From assembly GCA_947463135.1 (NCBI GenBank), contig CANHTA010000004.1, positions 1 to 53,702 on the forward strand: 53,702 nucleotides of DNA, written 5' to 3'. This DNA is from Gemmatimonadota bacterium (GTDB lineage Bacteria; Gemmatimonadota; Gemmatimonadetes; Gemmatimonadales; Gemmatimonadaceae). The notes under the pieces are model-generated. The model did no database searches, had not been told where the DNA came from, and saw only the letters and a program-made list of their open reading frames with translations. Positions 26,630-33,672 of this stretch are shown one piece after another. The translations under genes were made by a program, and so were the position numbers. The stretch's first letter is position 1, and every line of letters starts with the position of its first letter.

Positions 26630-26635
26630 TAGCTT
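26630..26635 (+). promoter_or_regulatory. Candidate -10 element, leaderless start
   Basis: TAGCTT lies 6 nt before the ATG at 26642, separating the esterase transcription unit from the dehydrogenase gene that ends 72 bp upstream. Confidence 0.4.
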
Positions 26636-26641
26636 CCACAC

Positions 26642-27517
26642 ATGGTCCATGCTGGGCTTTCCGACGAATTGCATCCCACACCCCCGGTGCCACGGGCGGT
26701 GGGGGGGCTGCTGCATTTCACGGAGATCCGGTCGCGTTTTCTGCCGCATCCGCACGATGTCATCGTCTGTCTGCCCCCCGACTACGCGCTGCATCCCGAC
26801 CGCCGGTATCCGGTGCTGTATCTGCACGACGGGCAGAACGTGTTCGATGAGCTGGCGATGTCCCCATTTGGGGTGCAGTGGGGCATTGATACCACGGCGC
26901 GCGCGCTCATGCATGCGCAGGTGATTGAGCCGATGATCATCGTGGCCATCGGGAATGCCGGGCGCGACCGGATTGACGAGTACACGCCTACGCGCGATAA
27001 CGCGCACGACGCCGGCGGGCTGGCTGATCGCTACGGACAGATGCTGGTGTACGAGCTGAAGCCGTGGGTGGATCACAATTGGCGCACGCGTCGCAGTGCG
27101 CGCGACACCGGACTCGCCGGCAGTTCGCTGGGTGGTCTGTTGACGCTGCATCTGGGGCTCACGCATTCGGCGGTGTTCGGCAAGATCGGCCTGCTGTCGC
27201 CGAGCGTGTGGTGGGACGACCGATGGATCGTGCGTCAATTGGTGGCCAACAACGGGATGCGGCCGACGCTGAAAATCTGGCTGGATGTGGGCACCGGTGA
27301 GACGCGCATGTTGAAGGGCACCCGCCTGTTGTACCGGATGTTGTTGCGGAAAGGATGGCAACCCGGCCATGACCTGCTGTACATCGAAGCGGATGGTGCT
27401 CTGCACGATGAGCGGGCGTGGGGCGAGCGCTCCGGATTATTCCTGCGGTTTCTCTTTCCCGCCATGACGTCATCGCGTGACGCCTTGGCGAGCTCGATGT
27501 CCTCGGGGATGTCATGA
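26642..27517 (+). CDS. Enterochelin-esterase-like / esterase D family hydrolase
   Basis: 291 aa, alpha/beta hydrolase of the putative-esterase (Fes/esterase D) type. The nucleophile elbow is GSSLGGLL near residue 160. YPVLYLHDGQNVFDE is the characteristic early strand and oxyanion region, and VAIGNAGRDRIDEYTP is also typical. The acid is probably in LDVGTGE and the base in ALHDERAW, whose His is the usual last triad member. No signal peptide is seen, so it should be cytoplasmic. The DUF2461 gene overlaps its stop by 4 bp. The natural ester is unknown. Confidence 0.87.
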   Translation: MVHAGLSDELHPTPPVPRAVGGLLHFTEIRSRFLPHPHDVIVCLPPDYALHPDRRYPVLYLHDGQNVFDELAMSPFGVQWGIDTTARALMHAQVIEPMIIVAIGNAGRDRIDEYTPTRDNAHDAGGLADRYGQMLVYELKPWVDHNWRTRRSARDTGLAGSSLGGLLTLHLGLTHSAVFGKIGLLSPSVWWDDRWIVRQLVANNGMRPTLKIWLDVGTGETRMLKGTRLLYRMLLRKGWQPGHDLLYIEADGALHDERAWGERSGLFLRFLFPAMTSSRDALASSMSSGMS

Positions 27518-28248
27518 GCGCCAGTGCCGGCGATGCGACCACCGCCTTCACGCCCCGTGCGTTCACCTTCCTGCGCGGTATTGCGAAGAACAATCGCAAG
27601 GAGTGGTTTGAGGCGCATCGCACCGACTTCGAGCAGGAGATCAAGCGGCCGCTGGCCTGCCTGGTGGAAGAGGTGGATGTCCACCTCGCCACGATTGCCC
27701 CGGAGATTGTGGGGTCACCCAAAAAGTCGGTGTTTCGTATTCACCGGGACGTGCGCTTTTCGAACGACAAGTCGCCGTACAAGACGCACGCGGCCTGTTG
27801 GTTTTTCCATCGTGACGCGGGGCGTGGGGTGGGTACCGAGGCGGCGCATGGCGGCGCGGGCTTCTATTTCCACCTGGAGCCGGGTAAGTCGTTCTGCGGT
27901 GGCGGCATCTGGATGCCACCGCGGTCGGCGGTGCACAAGATCCGTCAGGCGCTCACGGATGATCTGGACGGGTTCGAAGCGATCGTGAAGGGGCGCGCCT
28001 TCCGTCGCCGTTTCGGTGATCTGGATACGGATGGCATGCTCACCCGGCTGCCTCGTGGCTTCGCCGCCGATCATCCGGCGGAAGCGTGGTTGCGGTATCA
28101 GTCATTCACGGCGTTCGCCGAGCTGGCGCCGGACGAGGTGACGAGTGTCACGCTGCCGAAGACACTGGCCACGCACTTCAAGGCGATGACGCCGTTTGTG
28201 CGGTGGCTGAATCGGGCGTTGGGGCTAGGGGAGGCGTCTCGCCGCTAG
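27514..28248 (+). CDS. DUF2461 family protein
   Basis: 244 aa. It matches the DUF2461 (TIGR02453) pattern: FTFLRGIAKNNRKEWFEAHR at the start, FRIHRDVRFSNDKSPYKTH in the middle, and GFYFHLEPGKSFCGGGIWMP after it. These are the most conserved blocks of a family with no assigned reaction. The start overlaps the esterase stop as ATGA, indicating coupled translation. Cytoplasmic; no membrane or signal segment. Confidence 0.92.
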   Translation: MSASAGDATTAFTPRAFTFLRGIAKNNRKEWFEAHRTDFEQEIKRPLACLVEEVDVHLATIAPEIVGSPKKSVFRIHRDVRFSNDKSPYKTHAACWFFHRDAGRGVGTEAAHGGAGFYFHLEPGKSFCGGGIWMPPRSAVHKIRQALTDDLDGFEAIVKGRAFRRRFGDLDTDGMLTRLPRGFAADHPAEAWLRYQSFTAFAELAPDEVTSVTLPKTLATHFKAMTPFVRWLNRALGLGEASRR

Positions 28249-28257
28249 GTTGTTCCC

Positions 28258-28404
28258 TGCCAACGGCTTTACTGCCAACGGCTTTACTGCCAACAGCTTA
28301 GGAGGCGGGGAGTTGGGTATCAGGGAGGAGGAAGCAGCGACGACGCGCGGTGTCCCTGCCTCCTCCTTCCTGACACCCTCCCCCCTGCCTCCTAAGCTGT
28401 TGGC
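28258..28404. repeat. Triple 15-bp repeat leading into a 48-bp-arm inverted repeat
   Basis: TGCCAACGGCTTTAC occurs at 28258 and 28273, and a third, slightly changed copy starts at 28288. The third copy opens the left arm (28289-28336), which pairs with the right arm (28357-28404): the outer 18 bp are perfect and the inner 30 match at 23 positions, some others being G-T. The loop is 20 nt. The left arm's inner part is almost pure purine. It fills the gap between the DUF2461 gene and the next membrane-protein gene, and could act as a terminator or be a non-autonomous palindromic repeat. Confidence 0.85.
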
Positions 28405-28464
28405 CGTTCAGCCGCCTCTGCGGCGGGTACCATCTACCCCCGCCCCCGGTGAGATTCCCTGTTC

Positions 28465-29283
28465 ATGTCGAAATCGCTCAAACTCACCCTGGATATCCTG
28501 ATCGGTGCGGTCGCACCGGTCGTCATCCTGAAGTACGGCACCGGTACGTTCGGCACGCTGAATGCGTACCTGTTGGCGGCGTTGGCCCCGGTGCTGTGGG
28601 TGATGCTCGACCTGTTCGTGATTACCCGTCGGTTCAATTTCATCAGCACCTTTGGCGGGGCCTCGGCGGTGATGCGGGGGGCGCTGGCGTTCTGGTATGT
28701 GGACGGCGCGTTGTTCGCCCTGAAGGACAGTGCCAGCTACCTGCTCGTGTTCATGGTGTTTGGTGTGACGGCGATGCTGGGTGCGCCAGTGACGCGCTCG
28801 ATTGCGCTGCAGGGGCTTGGACCGGATACGCCGGAGCGTGAGAAGCAGATGGACCAACTGCTGCGCGAGCCAAGCGTGCTCACCGCCATGCAGCGCGCAG
28901 GCGTCCTGATTGGTGTGACTAACCTGGCTGCCGGTGTCGCCAACTACGTGATCAATTACCGTATGGTGGTGGCACCCTTCAACACGCCAGCGTTTAATGA
29001 TCAGGTTGCCAACGTCAATGCGATTACGCGGTTGGTGTTGGTACTCCCCGACATGCTGGCGGTGTTCTTTGCCTTTTCCATGATGTACAAGGCGATGTAC
29101 GCGCTGCTGCCGGCCGATGCGGGAGCCGATGCCGATGCCGGCGAATTCTGGACGCTACTGGCGCGCCGCGAAGATGCGATGGCGCTGGTGAAGGCGGGTG
29201 AGTCTGGCGGTGCGGCGCTGGACGCCGACGATGTCCAGCACCGCGCCGCCCGTCAGGCGCGCGAAGAGTTCGGATTGAGCTGA
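28465..29283 (+). CDS. VC0807-like integral membrane protein
   Basis: 272 aa. Several hydrophobic segments are visible (residues about 8-30, 35-52, 72-90, 95-110, 145-165, 190-215). The C-terminus is cytoplasmic-looking and charged, with an Ala/Asp run (PADAGADADAGE). The pattern, with an early Asp, a central LITRRF-like basic turn and a membrane run after DGALFALKDSASYLLVF, resembles the VC0807 family of unknown function, but the match is from memory and moderate. Its 3' end overlaps the convergent Rieske gene by 31 bp. Confidence 0.6.
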   Translation: MSKSLKLTLDILIGAVAPVVILKYGTGTFGTLNAYLLAALAPVLWVMLDLFVITRRFNFISTFGGASAVMRGALAFWYVDGALFALKDSASYLLVFMVFGVTAMLGAPVTRSIALQGLGPDTPEREKQMDQLLREPSVLTAMQRAGVLIGVTNLAAGVANYVINYRMVVAPFNTPAFNDQVANVNAITRLVLVLPDMLAVFFAFSMMYKAMYALLPADAGADADAGEFWTLLARREDAMALVKAGESGGAALDADDVQHRAARQAREEFGLS

Positions 29284-29735
29284 GGGGCAACGCGGCGCAT
29301 CACCTGAAGCACGCCGGTTGACGCATCGTAGTCACCGCGGAGCACGTGAAGCCCGGTTGGGGCCGGTCCTGCCAGACGCTGACCGGTGAAGTCGAACTCA
29401 GAGCCGTGACAGGGACAGATCAGTCGGGGACGGTCGACGATCGACACGCCACACCCCGAATGTGGGCATTCGGCCGACAGCGCTCGAAAGGTGTTGGCGC
29501 CGGTGCGAACGACGATCACGCGCGCGGCCAACAGGACGACGGCGCCATCGGGTGAACGCAGCGCCGGGATGCGCTCAACCCGCACCAGCACCGAGTCGTT
29601 GGACATCAGCACCGCATCGTCGGGCACGGTGTCGATTGCCGGCGGCGTGGCGTCGGTCACGGCGGGAGCACAGGCAATGACCGGTAACAGTGCTGCGGCC
29701 ATGCCGAGCACATCCCGACGCGTGAGTGACGTCAT
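29253..29735 (-). CDS. Tat-exported Rieske 2Fe-2S protein
   Basis: 160 aa from the ATG at 29735; a GTG at 29744 would add three residues. The N-terminus is a twin-arginine signal (LTRRDVLGMAAALLPVIAC), possibly also a lipobox (IAC). The Rieske cluster motifs are both present, CPHSGC and CPCHGSEFD, each giving one Cys and one His ligand. No cytochrome b gene is adjacent, so it is probably not a bc-complex subunit; arsenite-oxidase-like small subunits and stand-alone Rieske proteins look like this. A 29-bp dyad lies just upstream. Confidence 0.9.
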   Translation of the reverse strand: MTSLTRRDVLGMAAALLPVIACAPAVTDATPPAIDTVPDDAVLMSNDSVLVRVERIPALRSPDGAVVLLAARVIVVRTGANTFRALSAECPHSGCGVSIVDRPRLICPCHGSEFDFTGQRLAGPAPTGLHVLRGDYDASTGVLQVMRRVAPQLNPNSSRA

Positions 29736-29763
29736 AATGACCACGAATGAAGAAGCGGAGTGT

Positions 29764-29792
29764 GCGCGTTGGGCGATATCGCCGTAACGCGC
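29764..29792. promoter_or_regulatory. 29-bp extended palindrome upstream of Rieske gene
   Basis: The perfect core GGCGATATCGCC (29772-29783) is flanked by GCGCGTT and AACGCGC, themselves complementary. It lies 29-57 bp upstream of the Rieske start, where an operator would sit. The rest of the 245-bp gap to the PhoX-like gene shows nothing firm apart from GAGGA before that gene's start. Confidence 0.5.
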
Positions 29793-29980
29793 TCACGGAA
29801 TGATCGGACCGCCGTGTTCGGACTCCAAGATGCAGGCTGCTCCGCGACCAATCCGTGACGCGCGCGTGACCTCGCTGTCTCGAGTTCTTCGGCGGTCAGT
29901 TCATAACTACGGTGTGCATAGCGATCACGATTCCGATCGTCTCATCTGAAACACATACACTTCCTGAGGACGCTGTCTCC

Positions 29981-31444
29981 ATGCGCTATCCCTCCACGTT
30001 TGCCACGCGTGCACTCGTTGCCTCGTGCAGTCTGCTTGTCGCCGCGTGCGGTGACGACTCCCCAACACAGGGGGAGACGATCGCCCCCGTGGCGCTCAAG
30101 AATCAGTCGGTCACGCCGGCCTTGATCAAATCGCTGGTATCGGGTGTTGAAGTATTCAGCTTGATCAGCAGCGATGATGTGCTCGCCGGCTCGCCCTCAT
30201 ATGTGTTTGGCGGGTCGGCCGACGGCGCCGGCTTCATGAAGAACAGCGATGGGTCGTTCACGGCGCTCGTGAATCACGAAGACAACTTCGCCGTCTCGCG
30301 CATCCGCTTCGACAAGGATCTGAAGCCGATTTCCGGCGACTATGTCGTGAATTCCACCGCCGGCCGCTACCGTCTCTGCTCGGCGACGTTGGCTACCGTT
30401 GCTGAACACGGCTTCAGTGCCTTCATCACCGCCGGTGAGAGCAACGAAGAGTCGGAAATTCTCGCGGTGGATCCATCGGGCGCTGCCAATACGCCGAAGT
30501 ACCTGTCGGCCTTTGGGCGTTTCAATACCGAAAACGCGGTGCCGCTGCCGAAGGTCGCCTACCCGAACCGCACGGTCGTCATCATCGGCGACGATGATTC
30601 CGGCGCGGAAGGCGGGCAGGTGGCGATGTACCTCTCGAACACAGTGGGCGATCTCGATAACGGCAGCCTGTACGTGCTCGCGCGCACCGACAACAACACG
30701 CGCGAACGGGACATGGTGATCGGCCAGACGTACCCGGTGCAGTTCCGCCAGATCACGAACCAGAAGACGCTCACCGGCCGCCAGATCAATGAGGCCGGCG
30801 CTACGCTAAACGCTATTCGCTTCTCGCGCGTGGAAGACGTGGACTACCGCAAGGGTTCAGACGCTAACAATCGCGAGATCTACTTTGTGGCGACCGGGCA
30901 GAACAACACGGGCGTAAACGCGGACTATAACCGCACGAAGTATGGACATGCGTACCGCCTGCGCCTCGACGCGAGCAATCCTTTGCTGGGCACCCTCGAG
31001 CTCATCGCCGACGGCGATGACAAGTCGGCCACGAATGCTGCGCGCCTGTTCCAGAACCTTGATAACATCTACGTTGGCCAGAACTACGTGTACCTGCAGG
31101 AAGATGACAACGGCTACGGCGACGAAACGCATGATGCCTACATCTACCAGTACAACATCGCCACGCGCGAGCTCAAGCCGGTAATGGAGTTGGACCATCG
31201 TCGCACGGCCTCCGACGCCGCGCTGTACAACGCCGTTGGTGCCCGTCCGGCCGGAAAGGCCGGTTGGGAGTATGGCGCCATGGTTGACGTGTCCACTCAA
31301 CTCGGTCAGGAGAACACGTTCATGATCTCGCTGCAGCCGCACTCGTGGCGTGCCACGAAGTACCAAGGCGTGGATGGCGGTACACTTCGCCCGAATGAGA
31401 ATCAGGCCAGCATGCTGGTGTTGGTGAAGGGCCTGCCGCGCTGA
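29981..31444 (+). CDS. PhoX-like (DUF839) beta-propeller lipoprotein
   Basis: 487 aa from the ATG at 29981, with GAGGA upstream; an in-frame start at 29912 would hide the signal. The lipobox is LVAAC near residue 22. Motifs resembling the PhoX/DUF839 group are ALVNHEDNF, YRLCSATLA with its Cys, FITAGESNEES, VIIGDDDSGAEGGQVAMYLS, SRVEDVDYRKGS and LDNIYVGQNYVYLQEDDNG. In PhoX such Glu, Asp and Cys residues bind iron and calcium for phosphate-ester hydrolysis. A phosphatase role is therefore possible but unproven; a non-enzymatic propeller is the alternative. A hairpin separates it from the next gene. Confidence 0.6.
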   Translation: MRYPSTFATRALVASCSLLVAACGDDSPTQGETIAPVALKNQSVTPALIKSLVSGVEVFSLISSDDVLAGSPSYVFGGSADGAGFMKNSDGSFTALVNHEDNFAVSRIRFDKDLKPISGDYVVNSTAGRYRLCSATLATVAEHGFSAFITAGESNEESEILAVDPSGAANTPKYLSAFGRFNTENAVPLPKVAYPNRTVVIIGDDDSGAEGGQVAMYLSNTVGDLDNGSLYVLARTDNNTRERDMVIGQTYPVQFRQITNQKTLTGRQINEAGATLNAIRFSRVEDVDYRKGSDANNREIYFVATGQNNTGVNADYNRTKYGHAYRLRLDASNPLLGTLELIADGDDKSATNAARLFQNLDNIYVGQNYVYLQEDDNGYGDETHDAYIYQYNIATRELKPVMELDHRRTASDAALYNAVGARPAGKAGWEYGAMVDVSTQLGQENTFMISLQPHSWRATKYQGVDGGTLRPNENQASMLVLVKGLPR

Positions 31445-31470
31445 CCCCCTCGCGCGGTCTTGATTACCTG

Positions 31471-31499
31471 CCGGCCCGGGGCTCTGCGCTCCGGGCCGG
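31471..31499. terminator. Hairpin after PhoX-like gene
   Basis: Perfect 9-bp arms (CCGGCCCGG / CCGGGCCGG) with an 11-nt loop, 26 bp past the stop and 18 bp before the next ATG. There is no T run, so it may reduce rather than block read-through into the peroxidase gene. Confidence 0.5.
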
Positions 31500-31517
31500 T
31501 GATCATTCACCCAACTT

Positions 31518-33392
31518 ATGAAGATCCGATCGTTTGTGTTTCTGCTGGCTGGTGTGGCAGCGATGGGCGCCTGTGGTGGTACCGATACGGACGCATCCCC
31601 GACGCCTGGCGCCACCACGGTGAGCGACGACCCTCGCGCCATGCAGACCATCGTGGTGTGGCGTGCGCACGTCGACACGCTGGCCTTTCGCATTGCACAG
31701 CTGGACTCGGCCGCCGCTGCGATGCGTACCGATGCCGATGTGCCACGTGTGCGGACAGCGTTCGTGGACGCTCGTCGCGCCTTCAAGCTCGCCGAGTTGG
31801 CGCTGGAGTACTACACGCCGACGACCGCCAAGGAGATGAACGGCCCGGCGTTGCCGGAGGTGGACGACGAAGAAGGCCCCGAAGCGGTCTTTCCACCGAC
31901 GGGATTTCAGGTGATCGAAGAGGCGCTGTATAGCGACGCGCCGGTGAGCGAGCGGGAGGCGATCACCCGGGAGACGGCCACGCTCCGTCCGCTGGTCAAG
32001 CGGGCGCAGACGATGATGGGTGCACAGCACGCGTCTGACGCGCACGTGTGGGACGCGGTGAAACTGGAGCTCGCCCGCATCGCGACGCTCGGTCTCCCCG
32101 GCTTCGATTCTCCGGTGGCGGGGCATTCGCTGGCTGAGGCAGGCGTTGCCCTGGAGAGCATTGTGCGGACGCTCGCCCCATACCACACGGCCGACAGCGG
32201 ATGGTTGCGGGTGGATTCGCTGGTTGCCGATGCCCGCGCGATGGTGACGGCGACGAGCGATCGTGAGACGTTCGATCACTTCGCCTTCCTGTCGCAGCGG
32301 CTCATTCCACTCGGTCAGGCGATGCAGCAGATGCGGCTGGCGATGGCGATTGGACTGCCAACGGAACGTCGGGCGTTTCGCATGGATGCGGCCACGGTAT
32401 TCGACAGCGCAGCCTTTGATGTCATGGGCTTCGCGCCGATCGATGCGAGGCCGGGCACACCCGCGCAGGTCGCGCTTGGGGAACGACTCTTTCACGACAC
32501 GCAGCTCTCCGGTGACGGCACGCGCGCGTGCAGCAGCTGTCACGTGTCTGCGAAGGCGTTCACCGATGGTCTCACCGTCAATCAGGCCAGAGGGGGCGCC
32601 CCGTTGGCGCGGAATACGCCCACGGTGATTAACAGCGGCCTCCAGCTGGGCTCCTTTGCTGACCTCCGCACCACGTATCTCGAAGACCAAGTGACCGATG
32701 TGGTTGAGAATGTGGACGAAATGCATGGTAGTCTCGCTGGCATCGCCTCCCGTCTTTCAACCGACACCGCGATCGTGGCCCGGTTTCGCGCCGCCTTTGC
32801 GAACGCGCCGGCGCGTACGGACTCTCTGGTCACTGCGGCGCAAATCCGGACCGTGCTGGCGGCCTATCAGCGCAGCCTGACGCGGCTGAACTCGCCGGTG
32901 GACCGGGCGCTGCGTGGCGACTTGGCCGCTCTGTCTGACGAGGAGCGCCAGGGCTTCAACGTATTCGTGGGCAAGGGGAAGTGCGCCACCTGCCACTTCA
33001 TTCCCCTCACCAACGGTACCGTGCCGCCCATGTATCGGAAGGCCGAGGTGGAAGTGCTGGGCACGCCGTCGCGGGCGGTGACCGCCCGTGCCACGATCGA
33101 CCCGGATGTTGGTCGCTTTCGGCTCACGCGGGCCGCGCCGCACCGGTACGCGTTCAAGACGCCCTCGCTGCGCAACGTGGCCCTGACGGCCCCGTACATG
33201 CACAATGGAGTGTATCGTACGCTTGAGGCTGTCGTGGATTTCTACAACCGCGGTGGCGGGGCCGGCATCGGTATTGCGCTCGACAACCAAACGCTGCCTC
33301 CCGACCCCCTGCGTCTCACCGCGCCAGAGCAGCGCGCCCTGGTGTCGTTCATGAAGGCGCTCACCGATACGACCGGCACACAGCGCCGGTAG
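31518..33392 (+). CDS. Imelysin-like / di-haem cytochrome c peroxidase fusion lipoprotein
   Basis: 624 aa. A lipobox (AAMGAC) at residue 19 makes it membrane-anchored. Residues about 30-280 are helical and imelysin-like (FVDARRAFKLAELALEYY, FQVIEEALY). Residues about 310-615 are a MauG/CcpA-type peroxidase with two haem c sites: CSSCH near residue 338 and CATCH near residue 492. KTPSLRNVALTAPYMHNGVY is the hallmark late block, containing a distal Met. Family members reduce peroxide or oxidise proteins in the periplasm. The imelysin part suggests a link to iron or haem uptake. It follows a PhoX-like lipoprotein gene. Confidence 0.85.
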   Translation: MKIRSFVFLLAGVAAMGACGGTDTDASPTPGATTVSDDPRAMQTIVVWRAHVDTLAFRIAQLDSAAAAMRTDADVPRVRTAFVDARRAFKLAELALEYYTPTTAKEMNGPALPEVDDEEGPEAVFPPTGFQVIEEALYSDAPVSEREAITRETATLRPLVKRAQTMMGAQHASDAHVWDAVKLELARIATLGLPGFDSPVAGHSLAEAGVALESIVRTLAPYHTADSGWLRVDSLVADARAMVTATSDRETFDHFAFLSQRLIPLGQAMQQMRLAMAIGLPTERRAFRMDAATVFDSAAFDVMGFAPIDARPGTPAQVALGERLFHDTQLSGDGTRACSSCHVSAKAFTDGLTVNQARGGAPLARNTPTVINSGLQLGSFADLRTTYLEDQVTDVVENVDEMHGSLAGIASRLSTDTAIVARFRAAFANAPARTDSLVTAAQIRTVLAAYQRSLTRLNSPVDRALRGDLAALSDEERQGFNVFVGKGKCATCHFIPLTNGTVPPMYRKAEVEVLGTPSRAVTARATIDPDVGRFRLTRAAPHRYAFKTPSLRNVALTAPYMHNGVYRTLEAVVDFYNRGGGAGIGIALDNQTLPPDPLRLTAPEQRALVSFMKALTDTTGTQRR

Positions 33393-33530
33393 CCTAACCG
33401 GGGCAACGACACTGGCGCCCAGCCCGCCGGGAACCCAGACTCCATAGTCGGCATTTTCACGCCGGGTTTTGTATGGCTACGCTGATCGTCCGTGACGCGG
33501 CGTCGGCGCGTTCGCGCGCCGTTCCTGCAC

Positions 33531-33560
33531 CCAACAGTCGTCCCTGGGGACGACTGTTGG
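33531..33560. promoter_or_regulatory. Perfect 13-bp stem hairpin between peroxidase and S9 peptidase genes
   Basis: CCAACAGTCGTCC pairs exactly with GGACGACTGTTGG across the 4-nt loop CTGG. It lies 138 bp after the peroxidase stop and 113 bp before the GTG of the next gene. It may terminate the peroxidase transcript or bind a regulator. Nothing else is evident in this 280-bp gap. Confidence 0.55.
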
Positions 33561-33672
33561 CGCATGCCATGGTATCGTCACCGCGAGCGCACCGGGCAGT
33601 ACCGTATTGACGCGGCGGTAACTCGTTGGCACACACTTGTTGTCGATTTCCCCTTTCCCTTGCGAGAAACGC

